Shown here: positions 49,550 through 57,198 of the stretch, one piece after another
Layout of the letters: every line of letters begins with the position of its first letter
Numbering within the stretch: the stretch's first letter is position 1
DNA from: Streptomyces sp. NBC_01445
Lineage (GTDB): Bacteria; Actinomycetota; Actinomycetes; Streptomycetales; Streptomycetaceae
Direction of reading: 5' to 3'
NCBI RefSeq assembly: GCF_035918235.1
Contig: NZ_CP109485.1
Location: 3,348,001-3,412,000, forward strand
DNA: 64,000 nt
Notes under the pieces: model-generated
Database searches by the model: none
What the model saw: the letters and a program-made list of their open reading frames with translations, nothing else
What the model was told of the DNA's origin: nothing
Program-made: the position numbers and the translations under genes

Positions 49550-51598
49550 TCAGCCCTTGTTCGAGGGCTCCTTGGGGCGCTTCTCGACGGGGCCGCGGCG
49601 CACCGCACCCGGCGCGTTCCACTCCGAGCGCCTGCGAGCCCGCTTCTTGGCGACCTCGGAGGACTCCAGCTGGTAGGGCACGGAGGTGACCATGATGCCG
49701 GGGGTGAACAGGAGGCGGCCCTTGAGGCGCAGGGCGGACTGGTTGTGGAGCAGGTGCTCGTACCAGTGGCCGACCACGTACTCGGGGATGATCACGCTGA
49801 CCGCGTCGCGCGGGGAGTCGCGGCGCAGGCTCTTCACGTACTCGATGATCGGGCGCGTGATCTCGCGGTAGGGCGAGTCGAGGACCTTGAGCGGTACGTC
49901 GATGCCGCGCCGCTCCCACTCCTCGCGCAGGGCCTTCGTCTCGGCCGGGTCGACGTTCACGCTGAGCGCCTCGAGGGTGTCGCTGCGCATGAGCTTGGCG
50001 TAGGCGAGGGCGCGCAGCGTCGGCCGGTGGATCTTGGAGACGAGGACGATCGAGTGGACGCGGGACGGCCGGACGCTGTCGTCGGTCGGCGTCTCGGGGG
50101 CCTGGATCTCCTCGGCCACGCGGTCGTAGTGCTTACGGATCGCGGTCATCGTCGCGTAGAAGATGCACATGCCGAGGAGGGCGACCCAGGCGCCGTGCGT
50201 GAACTTCGTGACGAGGACCACGACGAGCACGAGGCCGGTGAAGAACGCGCCGAAGGTGTTGATGGCCCGCGAGCGGACCATGTGGCGGCGCTTGGCCGGG
50301 TCCTTCTCGGTGCGCAGGTGGCGGTTCCAGTGCCGGACCATGCCGGTCTGGCTCAGCGTGAACGAGACGAACACGCCGACGATGTACAGCTGGATGAGGC
50401 GCGTCGAGTCGGCGCCGTAGATCACGACGAGGAGCGCCGCCGCGCCCGCGAGGAGCACGATGCCGTTCGAGAACGCGAGGCGGTCGCCACGGGTGTGCAG
50501 CTGGCGCGGCAGGTAGCGGTCCTGGGCGAGGATCGAGCCGAGGAGCGGGAAGCCGTTGTACGCGGTGTTGGCCGCGAGGAAGAGGACCAGCGCGGTGGCC
50601 GCGGCGAGGATGATGAAGAGGAAGCTGCCCTTGCCGAAGACGGCCTCGGCGACCTGGGAGATCACCGGGTTCTGGACGTAGCTCCCGCCGACCGCGACGC
50701 CGTTGTGGATCAGGTCGGTCGCCGGGTTCTCGGCCATGCGGACCTTGGTCGACATGGCCAGGGCGATGATGCCGCAGAACATGGTGACGGCCAGCAGGCC
50801 CATCGCCGCGAGCGTGGTCGCCGCGTTCTTCGACTTCGGCTTGCGGAACGCCGGTACGCCGTTGCTGATCGCCTCGACGCCGGTGAGCGCGGCACAGCCG
50901 GAGGAGAACGCGCGCAGCAGCAGGAAGACGAGGGCGAAGCCCGCGAGGCCCTGGTGCTCGGCCTTGATGTGGAAGTCGGCGGTGGGCGCCTTCATGGTGT
51001 CGTCGAGGACGAGCCCGCGGAACGCACCCCACGCGATCATGATGAAGACGCCGGCCACGAAGACGTAGGTCGGGATGGCGAAGAGCTTCCCGGACTCCTT
51101 CACGCCGCGCAGGTTCATCAGCGTGAGCAGGACGATGACCAGGACCGCGCACAGGACCTTGTGCTCGACGACGAACGGGATCGCCGAGCCGAGGTTCTCG
51201 ATGCCGGAGGCGATCGACACGGCGACGGTGAGGACGTAGTCGACGAGGAGGGCGCTCGCGACGGTGAGGCCGGCCTTGGGGCCGAGGTTCGTGGTCGCGA
51301 CCTCGTAGTCGCCGCCGCCGCTCGGGTACGCGTGGACGTTCTGGCGGTAGGAGGCGACCACGGTGAACATCAGCACCACGACCGCGACCGCGATCCAGGG
51401 GCTGAAGTGGTACGCCGACACGCCCGCGATGGACAGGACCAGCAGCACCTCTCCCGGCGCATAGGCCACGGAGGACAGCGGGTCGGAGGCGAAAACGGGG
51501 AGGGCGATGCGCTTCGGCAGGAGCGTTTCTCCGAGCCGGTCGCTGCGCAGAGCGCGCCCGATCAAGATCCGTTTGGGCACGTCGGTCAGTTTGGACAC
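49550..51598 (-). CDS. APC-superfamily potassium:proton symporter, KimA-like
   Basis: 682 residues with about 12 membrane segments and a C-terminal cytoplasmic domain of about 170 residues. The pattern follows B. subtilis KimA as I recall it: LPVFASDPLSSVAYAPGEVL, SYRQNVHAYPSGGGDYEV, ALLVDYVLTVAVSIASGIEN, AFSSGCAALTGVEAISNGVPAF and GDRLAFSNGIVLLAG. The C-terminal domain also matches (LLHNQSALRLKGRLLF, PGIMVTSVPYQL). It would import K+ with H+ under low potassium. Two TrkA-like proteins and KdpDE nearby fit this. The GTG at 51598 is chosen. Confidence 0.82.
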   Translation of the reverse strand: MSKLTDVPKRILIGRALRSDRLGETLLPKRIALPVFASDPLSSVAYAPGEVLLVLSIAGVSAYHFSPWIAVAVVVLMFTVVASYRQNVHAYPSGGGDYEVATTNLGPKAGLTVASALLVDYVLTVAVSIASGIENLGSAIPFVVEHKVLCAVLVIVLLTLMNLRGVKESGKLFAIPTYVFVAGVFIMIAWGAFRGLVLDDTMKAPTADFHIKAEHQGLAGFALVFLLLRAFSSGCAALTGVEAISNGVPAFRKPKSKNAATTLAAMGLLAVTMFCGIIALAMSTKVRMAENPATDLIHNGVAVGGSYVQNPVISQVAEAVFGKGSFLFIILAAATALVLFLAANTAYNGFPLLGSILAQDRYLPRQLHTRGDRLAFSNGIVLLAGAAALLVVIYGADSTRLIQLYIVGVFVSFTLSQTGMVRHWNRHLRTEKDPAKRRHMVRSRAINTFGAFFTGLVLVVVLVTKFTHGAWVALLGMCIFYATMTAIRKHYDRVAEEIQAPETPTDDSVRPSRVHSIVLVSKIHRPTLRALAYAKLMRSDTLEALSVNVDPAETKALREEWERRGIDVPLKVLDSPYREITRPIIEYVKSLRRDSPRDAVSVIIPEYVVGHWYEHLLHNQSALRLKGRLLFTPGIMVTSVPYQLESSEVAKKRARRRSEWNAPGAVRRGPVEKRPKEPSNKG

Positions 51599-51709
51599 GC
51601 AGAGGATCGTAAGCGTTCGAACGGGGAGCCGCCCACCCACCACCCCTCAAGTGCACCGGAACCTCACACCGGGCGCCTGACCGGGCAGTCCTGGCGAGGG
51701 CTTACGGCC

Positions 51710-52456
51710 TCAGTTGCCGCCCGTCCGGGAGGCGGATCGCCCCGCCTTGTCCCAGTTCGAACGCAGCCGGGCCAGATAGTCGGCGGCCTGGCTCCCGGGC
51801 TTCGCACCGCGCGCGAAGGCCTGCATGTTGCCCGCGCCCGTGTTGTAGCCGAGGGCAAGCAGCTCTTCCCTGTCGTACGGGCCCGAGGGATGCGCGGGCA
51901 GTTGCCGCGCCAGGTCGTGGAGATACCAGGCAGCCGCGCGCACGGCGAGGTCCCGGTCGTCGGGCAGCTCCTCCCACCGGCGCCCCGCGAAGGCCCGGCC
52001 CCGCTTGGTCTCGTCGAACGCGGCGCGGTGCATATTGGCGATCCCGAAGGCGGCGCCCGGCTTGTAGCGCTGCCAGGCGCGCTCCAGGGCCGGGTCGTGC
52101 GGCTTGTACGACTCGTTGTAGAGGATCGCCATGAGGAGTTGCGGGCTCACGCCGGCCTCGGCGGCGCGGGAGCGGACCTGCGGGGCGTATGTCGCCGGGT
52201 CGTACTTGCCTGAGGGGACTGAGGGGGTGGCGGGGCTGCTGGGGCCGGGCTTCGGGGCGTGGCTCGGAGTGGGCGTTCGCGGGGGGTGGGCTGACGCATC
52301 CGGCTTCCCAGTAGTTCCCGTGGTCGCCTTGGCCCCACCGGTCCCGTCAGCCCCCGTGTCCCCCGACCGCCCGCACGCCCAAGCCACAACCAGAACGAGC
52401 AGCACCGCGCCCCAGAGCCAGGGCCTGCGTCTGGCCTGCCCGCCCCGCTCCGTCAT
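51710..52456 (-). CDS. lytic transglycosylase-like (SLT) lipoprotein
   Basis: 248 residues. A hydrophobic N-terminal signal ends at LVVAWAC (lipobox-like), followed by a Pro/Thr/Ala-rich linker to about residue 85. The catalytic domain holds AAEAGVSPQLLMAILYNESYK (catalytic Glu of SLT domains), AAFGIANMHRAAFDE and YNTGAGNMQAFARG. It cleaves peptidoglycan glycan strands at the outer face of the membrane. It is upstream of the kimA-like gene on the same strand with a 111-base gap. Confidence 0.85.
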   Translation of the reverse strand: MTERGGQARRRPWLWGAVLLVLVVAWACGRSGDTGADGTGGAKATTGTTGKPDASAHPPRTPTPSHAPKPGPSSPATPSVPSGKYDPATYAPQVRSRAAEAGVSPQLLMAILYNESYKPHDPALERAWQRYKPGAAFGIANMHRAAFDETKRGRAFAGRRWEELPDDRDLAVRAAAWYLHDLARQLPAHPSGPYDREELLALGYNTGAGNMQAFARGAKPGSQAADYLARLRSNWDKAGRSASRTGGN

Positions 52457-52464
52457 CGCACGGC

Positions 52465-52860
52465 CTAGGCCCCGGCCCCGCGGAGCCGGCGGGCCGGAGT
52501 CCGGTCGGCCCGTTCGGCGAGGCGGCCGATCAGCAGCCGCACCACGGCGACGATGTCCGGGTCGTCCACGAAGTAGACCTGGCGGCGCCCCTCGCGCCGG
52601 GACCGGACGAGCCCGGCGAGCTTCAGTTTGGTGAGGTGCTGGCTCACTGCCGGCAGCGCTCCGCCGACGCGTTCGGCGAGGCCTGTGACATCACTCTCAC
52701 CCTGCGCGAGGGCCCACACGATGTGCAGCCGGGCCGAGGACGCGAGCAGGCCGAAAGCGCCGGCCGCCTCCGCGATGACCTCGGCGGGCGGGTCGTCGAA
52801 GGCGGGCCGGTCACCGAAGTCGCGTACGCGCGTCACCACCGTCGTCGTCCTCTTCCACAT
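52465..52860 (-). CDS. ArsR-family transcriptional regulator
   Basis: 131 residues with an ArsR winged helix (FGLLASSARLHIVWALAQGE; LAERVGGALPAVSQHLTKLKLAGLVRSRREGRRQVYFVDD). The metal-binding ELCVCDL motif is absent (SDVTGLAERV), so it may sense something other than thiol-bound metal. It is 8 bases upstream of the transglycosylase gene and is probably co-transcribed. Confidence 0.9.
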   Translation of the reverse strand: MWKRTTTVVTRVRDFGDRPAFDDPPAEVIAEAAGAFGLLASSARLHIVWALAQGESDVTGLAERVGGALPAVSQHLTKLKLAGLVRSRREGRRQVYFVDDPDIVAVVRLLIGRLAERADRTPARRLRGAGA

Positions 52861-53037
52861 CCGCTTCGGCTCACCGGGCCAAGGAGGACCCCAGTCTAGG
52901 TGGGCACTGTGACGCCCGTAACGCCGCTGTGGCCCCGGTTTACGCGGAAGAGGAGGGGTGGTTCCGGTGCGGGCGATGTCCCGCAGCCGCCTCCCCGCGC
53001 AACGGCCGGTCACACCTCGGAGATCGTCCGCCGGCCG

Positions 53038-53679
53038 GTGCCGCTCGCGCCGGCCATCGCCGTACTCGCCTCCGTCTCCCCCGACATCGGCGACGACCTC
53101 GACCTCCAGCGCGTCCTGCAGTTCCTCCCCTTCTTCGTGCTCGGCCTCGTCCTCAAGCCGGAGCACTTCCAGCTCGTACGGCGTCGCGAGGCGCGGATCC
53201 TTGCCGTCCCCGTCTTCGCGGCCGCGCTGCTGTTCGCGTACTGGGCGGCCCCGCGCATGAACGCCGCCTGGTTCTACCGGCGCGACAGCGCGCAGGAACT
53301 CGGCGCCCCCGCCCGGTCGGGCGCCGTCATGACGCTCGCGATGTTCGGCTGCTCCGTCGTGCTCCTCGCGTGCTTCTTCGCCTGGGTCCCGCGCCGCAGG
53401 ATGTGGTTCACCGCCCTCGGCGCAGGCGCCCTGTACGGCTACCTGCTGCACGGCTTCGTCGCCAAGGGCTCCCGCTTCGGGGACAGGTACGACCTTCAGT
53501 GGCTGCACACCCCGCTCGGCGAGATCACCGTCACGCCGGCAGCAGCCGGCCTCATCACCAGCCTGTGCACCCCGCCCGTGCAGCGTCTGTTTCGCTTCGC
53601 CATGGAGCCGGAGATGAAGTGGGCGTTCAGGCGGGACGCGGCCCGGATTGCGGGCAGGGGCAGCGCGCGGCGAAGCTGA
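53038..53679 (+). pseudogene. C-terminal fragment of an acyltransferase-3 membrane protein
   Basis: Reading from VPLAPAIAVLASVSPDIG through LQFLPFFVLGLVLKPEHFQL, ALLFAYWAAPRMNAAWF, GAVMTLAMFGCSVVLLACFF, WFTALGAGALYGYLLHGFVA. This matches the last membrane helices of acyltransferase-3 (OafA/OatA-like) proteins. The N-terminal half with the active-site His is missing, and the frame before 53038 is unlike protein. Truncated by an event near the ArsR gene. Confidence 0.7.
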
Positions 53680-53848
53680 TCAAGCTTCCGCCTACGCGGA
53701 TGCTGGCAACGGGGGCCATGCGGCTTAAGCTCGTCTCCTGGCAACGCGGCACGCGATTGCCTCTAGTTGCCCGGCAGACTGAGAGAGAAGAGTGAGCGAG
53801 ATGTTTTCGCAGGTCATCGGGGCGACCAGGAGTGCGGGGTAGCGGCCG

Positions 53849-54520
53849 GTGCACATCGTCATCATGGGGTGCGGCCGGGTGGGTTCCGCCCTGGCCCAGA
53901 CCCTTGAGCAACAGGGGCACACGGTCGCGGTCATCGACCAGGACCCCACGGCCTTCCGCCGCCTGGGTTCCGGCTTCGGCGGCCGCCGCGTCACCGGGGT
54001 CGGCTTCGACCAGGACACCCTGCGCGAGGCGGGGATCGAGGAGGCCGGCGCGTTCGCCGCGGTCTCCAGCGGTGACAACTCGAACATCATCGCCGCCCGC
54101 GTGGCCCGCGAGATGTTCGGCATCGAGAACGTCGCGGCCCGTATCTACGACCCGCGTCGCGCCGAGGTCTACCAGCGCCTGGGCATCCCGACCGTCGCGA
54201 CCGTGCGGTGGACCGCGGACCAGATGCTGCGCAGGCTCCTGCCGTCGGGCGCCGAGCCGCTGTGGCGCGACCCCACCGGGGGCGTCCAGCTCGCCGAGGT
54301 GCACGCCTCGGTGGCATGGGTGGGACACAAGATCAGCCGGCTCCAGGAGGAGACCGGCGTCCGGGTCGCGTTCGTCACCCGGCTCGGCGAGGCGATCCTG
54401 CCCACGTCGCAGACGGTGCTGCAGGAGGGCGACCTGGTGCACGTGATGATGCGCACCGACGACGTCGAGAAGGTCGAAGCGGCGTTCGCCGAGGGTCCTG
54501 AAGAGGAGGGCGGTCACTGA
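53849..54520 (+). CDS. TrkA-like potassium-channel regulator, first copy
   Basis: 223 residues with an RCK_N Rossmann domain (VHIVIMGCGRVGSALAQTL, acidic strand VIDQDP) and a C-terminal RCK_C half (VRVAFVTRLGEAILPTSQTV). It binds NAD(H) or nucleotides and gates K+ transport. The GTG at 53849 is used. It overlaps the second copy by one base. Its gene sits next to the KimA-like symporter region. Confidence 0.92.
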   Translation: MHIVIMGCGRVGSALAQTLEQQGHTVAVIDQDPTAFRRLGSGFGGRRVTGVGFDQDTLREAGIEEAGAFAAVSSGDNSNIIAARVAREMFGIENVAARIYDPRRAEVYQRLGIPTVATVRWTADQMLRRLLPSGAEPLWRDPTGGVQLAEVHASVAWVGHKISRLQEETGVRVAFVTRLGEAILPTSQTVLQEGDLVHVMMRTDDVEKVEAAFAEGPEEEGGH

Positions 54521-55197
54521 TGAGGGTCGCCATTGCCGGAGCGGGCGCGGTGGGCCGTTCCATCGCCGGTGAGCTCCTGGAGAACGGGCACGAGGTCCTT
54601 CTCATCGACAAGGCGCCGACGGCCATCTCGGTCGAGCGCGTCCCGCAGGCGGAGTGGCTGCTCGCCGACGCCTGCGAGATCACGTCCCTGGACGAGGCGG
54701 CGCTCCAGCGCTGCAACGTGGTCATCGCGGCCACCGGCGACGACAAGGTCAACCTCGTCGTCTCGCTGCTCGCGAAGACCGAGTACGGGGTCCCGCGGGT
54801 CGTCGCCCGTGTGAACAACCCGAAGAACGAGTGGCTCTTCAACGAGTCGTGGGGCGTCGATGTCGCGGTCTCCACGCCGCGCCTGATGTCCGCGCTCGTC
54901 GAGGAGGCGGTGAGCGTGGGCGATCTGGTCCGCCTGCTGCGCTTCAGCCACGGCGACGCGAACCTGGTGGAGCTGACGCTGCCGCCCGAGTCGGCCCTCG
55001 CCGGCACGCGCGTGGGCGACGTCCAGTGGCCCGAGGACACGTCCCTGGTGACGATCATCCGCGGCACCCGCGTCCTGGCCCCGTCCCCGGACGACTCCCT
55101 GGAGGCGGGCGACGAGCTGCTGTTCGTGGCGGCCCAGGCCCGCGAGGAACAGCTCGAGGACCTGCTGTCGGTCCGCCGCGAGGACGTCGCGGGCTGA
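54520..55197 (+). CDS. TrkA-like potassium-channel regulator, second copy
   Basis: 225 residues, again RCK_N (MRVAIAGAGAVGRSIAGELL, VLLIDKAP) plus RCK_C (ALAGTRVGDVQWPEDTSLVT). The two copies are probably a heteromeric pair, as in other actinobacteria where the channel is elsewhere. Followed by a strong terminator. Confidence 0.92.
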   Translation: MRVAIAGAGAVGRSIAGELLENGHEVLLIDKAPTAISVERVPQAEWLLADACEITSLDEAALQRCNVVIAATGDDKVNLVVSLLAKTEYGVPRVVARVNNPKNEWLFNESWGVDVAVSTPRLMSALVEEAVSVGDLVRLLRFSHGDANLVELTLPPESALAGTRVGDVQWPEDTSLVTIIRGTRVLAPSPDDSLEAGDELLFVAAQAREEQLEDLLSVRREDVAG

Positions 55198-55216
55198 GGG
55201 TTCTTCCGTAGGTACG

Positions 55217-55254
55217 AAGAGGGGCCCCGGAGTCGAAACTCCGGGGCCCCTCTT
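55217..55254. terminator. strong terminator after the TrkA-like pair
   Basis: 17-bp perfect stem AAGAGGGGCCCCGGAGT / ACTCCGGGGCCCCTCTT, loop CGAA, followed by TGCTTTA. It lies between converging genes. Confidence 0.9.
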
Positions 55255-55315
55255 GCTTTAGGGGCGCGGGGAACTGCGCGACCAGCCCCCACCGGCCCGC
55301 AGACGCCAACGAACC

Positions 55316-56059
55316 TCAAGCCTCCCGGCGATGCCGCGCAGCCCCCGCCTCCTTGCGGGCAGCCTCCGCTTCCTTCTCGGCCTTCTCCTGCGCCTCCATC
55401 TCCGCGAACACGTCGATGGGCGCGGGCGCCTTCGCCAGGAAAACCCAGGTCAGCCAGACGGCGAGCAGGAACGGGGGGATCTTCAGGGCGATCAGGACCC
55501 AGCCGAACTTCGTGGTGTCGGCCCACCAGTACATCGGAAAGAGGATCGCGCACTTGGCGAGCAGGATCAGGCCCCAGGCCCAACTGGCCTTCGCGTAGGC
55601 CTTCTTGCGGCCGGGGTTGCGCGTGCGCCAGGAGAGGTTCTCCTTGAAGACCGGCCCGAGGATCAGGCCGATCAGCGGCACCCCGCACAGCGTGGTCACG
55701 ATGTAGGCGACGGCCAGGCCCAGCGTGTAGAGCATGCCGGGCAGGTAGAAGTCCTTGGCGTTGCCCGTCATCATCGCGAAGACGACGCCGAAGGCCACGC
55801 CGAAGACGCCGCTGAAGGCGTGCTTGACGGTGCCCTTCATGACCAGGCGGACCACGACCAGGACCAGGGACACCGCGAGGGCCGCGATGGCCGACATGTG
55901 CAGGTCCTTGTTGATCGTGAAGATGGTCACGAAGAGGAGGCCGGGAACGACCGTCTCCACCATGCCCCGCACGCCGCCGAAGGCCTCGAAGAGGGCGGCC
56001 TCGGTCACCGCCTTCGAGTCGGCGTCCTGATCCGCGGTCGGCTTGTCGAGGGACGTCAC
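55316..56059 (-). CDS. DUF3159 membrane protein
   Basis: 247 residues with about six membrane segments (VETVVPGLLFVTIFTIN, IAALAVSLVLVVVRLV, GVFGVAFGVVFAMMTG, YTLGLAVAYIVTTLCGVPLIGLI and others). The C-terminal 40 residues are a charged Ala/Glu/Arg coiled coil. Conserved in Streptomyces beside an OB-fold protein; function unknown. GTG start, 3 bases after the upstream gene's stop. Confidence 0.88.
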   Translation of the reverse strand: MTSLDKPTADQDADSKAVTEAALFEAFGGVRGMVETVVPGLLFVTIFTINKDLHMSAIAALAVSLVLVVVRLVMKGTVKHAFSGVFGVAFGVVFAMMTGNAKDFYLPGMLYTLGLAVAYIVTTLCGVPLIGLILGPVFKENLSWRTRNPGRKKAYAKASWAWGLILLAKCAILFPMYWWADTTKFGWVLIALKIPPFLLAVWLTWVFLAKAPAPIDVFAEMEAQEKAEKEAEAARKEAGAARHRREA

Positions 56060-56062
56060 CGG

Positions 56063-56473
56063 CTACTCCCGTCCGAGCGGTCTGAGTTCGTACTTCGGGT
56101 TGAAGAGCACCCTACGGCCCCGGCTCATCGAGACCCGTCCGGAAGCGATCAGCTTGCGGCCCGGTTCGATGCCGACGATGGACCGGCGGCCGAGCCATAC
56201 GACGTCCAGAGCCGCGGAGCCGTCGAACAGCTCCGCCTCCAGAGCCGGGACTCCGGCGCGTGGTCGGAGGGTGACCGTGCGCAAGGTACCAGTAACGGTG
56301 ACTATCTGCCGGTCCTGGCAGTCCCCGATGCGGGTACAGCCCGTGGTCTGCGAGTCCTCGCGCAGCTCCTCCGACTCCAGGTCCTCCTGGGAGGAGGACA
56401 GCCGGTCGAGCATGCGCCGGAAGCGGCCTGCCGGCTTCTCGGACGGCGTATCGGAACGAGGGACAGCACTCAT
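56063..56473 (-). CDS. OB-fold nucleic-acid-binding protein
   Basis: 136 residues. After a charged N terminus the OB fold covers residues 50-135 (TGTLRTVTLRPRAGVPALEAEL, WLGRRSIVGIEPGRKLIASG, VLFNPKYELRPLG). These small proteins usually pair with DUF3159 in actinobacteria. Confidence 0.88.
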   Translation of the reverse strand: MSAVPRSDTPSEKPAGRFRRMLDRLSSSQEDLESEELREDSQTTGCTRIGDCQDRQIVTVTGTLRTVTLRPRAGVPALEAELFDGSAALDVVWLGRRSIVGIEPGRKLIASGRVSMSRGRRVLFNPKYELRPLGRE

Positions 56474-56514
56474 AAATCAAGCGTACCGGGGGCCGGGGAC
56501 AACGGATGAGCGGG

Positions 56515-57198
56515 TCAGCGCTCGAAGCGATACCCCATGCCGGGCTCGGTGATGAAGTGCCGCGGGTGGGAGGGGTCCGACTCCAGTTTGCGGCGGAGCT
56601 GGGCCATGTAGACGCGCAGATAGTTCGTCTCGGTGCCGTAGGAGGGGCCCCAGACCTCCTGGAGGAGCTGCTTCTGGCTGACGAGGCGGCCCGTGTTGCG
56701 GACCAGGACCTCCAGGAGGTGCCACTCGGTGGGGGTCAGGCGCACGTCGCGGCCGTCGCGGTTGACCTTCTTCGCGGCCAGGTCGACGGTGAAGTCGTCG
56801 GTCTCGACGATGCCCTCGTCCTCGCCGCCGCCGGTGGGCTCGGCCCGGCGGACCGCGGCGCGCAGCCGGGCCAGGAGCTCGTCCATGCCGAACGGCTTGG
56901 TGACGTAGTCGTCGGCGCCCGCGTCGAGCGCCTCGACCTTCTCGTCGGAGGAGTGCCGCGCGGACAGCACCAGGATCGGTACGCGGGTCCAGCCGCGCAG
57001 GCCCCTGATCACCTCGACGCCGTCCATGTCGGGCAGGCCCAGGTCGAGCACGACCACGTCGGGGTGGAACGCGGCGGCGAGCTGGAGCGCGCCCGCGCCG
57101 TCGGCCGCGGCCTCCACCTCGTACTTGCGCGCCTTCAGGTTGATGACGAGGGCGCGCACGATCTGCGGCTCGTCGTCGACCACGAGCACCCGGGTCAT
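56515..57198 (-). CDS. kdpE: response regulator, KdpE-like (OmpR family)
   Basis: 227 residues. The receiver has DDEPQ near residue 8, the phospho-Asp in VVLDLGLPDMDG and the Lys in DYVTKPFG. The winged-helix output domain has LTPTEWHLLEVLVRNTGRLVS and TNYLRVYMAQLRRKLESDP. It is the partner of the KdpD-like sensor directly upstream (start overlaps its stop by 4 bases). It should activate K+-uptake genes under potassium limitation. Confidence 0.93.
   Translation of the reverse strand: MTRVLVVDDEPQIVRALVINLKARKYEVEAAADGAGALQLAAAFHPDVVVLDLGLPDMDGVEVIRGLRGWTRVPILVLSARHSSDEKVEALDAGADDYVTKPFGMDELLARLRAAVRRAEPTGGGEDEGIVETDDFTVDLAAKKVNRDGRDVRLTPTEWHLLEVLVRNTGRLVSQKQLLQEVWGPSYGTETNYLRVYMAQLRRKLESDPSHPRHFITEPGMGYRFER

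Noticed and set aside
51599..51709. c-di-AMP (ydaO-type) riboswitch upstream of the KimA-like gene
   Set aside because: The 111-base gap is too short for the full aptamer and expression platform, and I see no conserved pattern.
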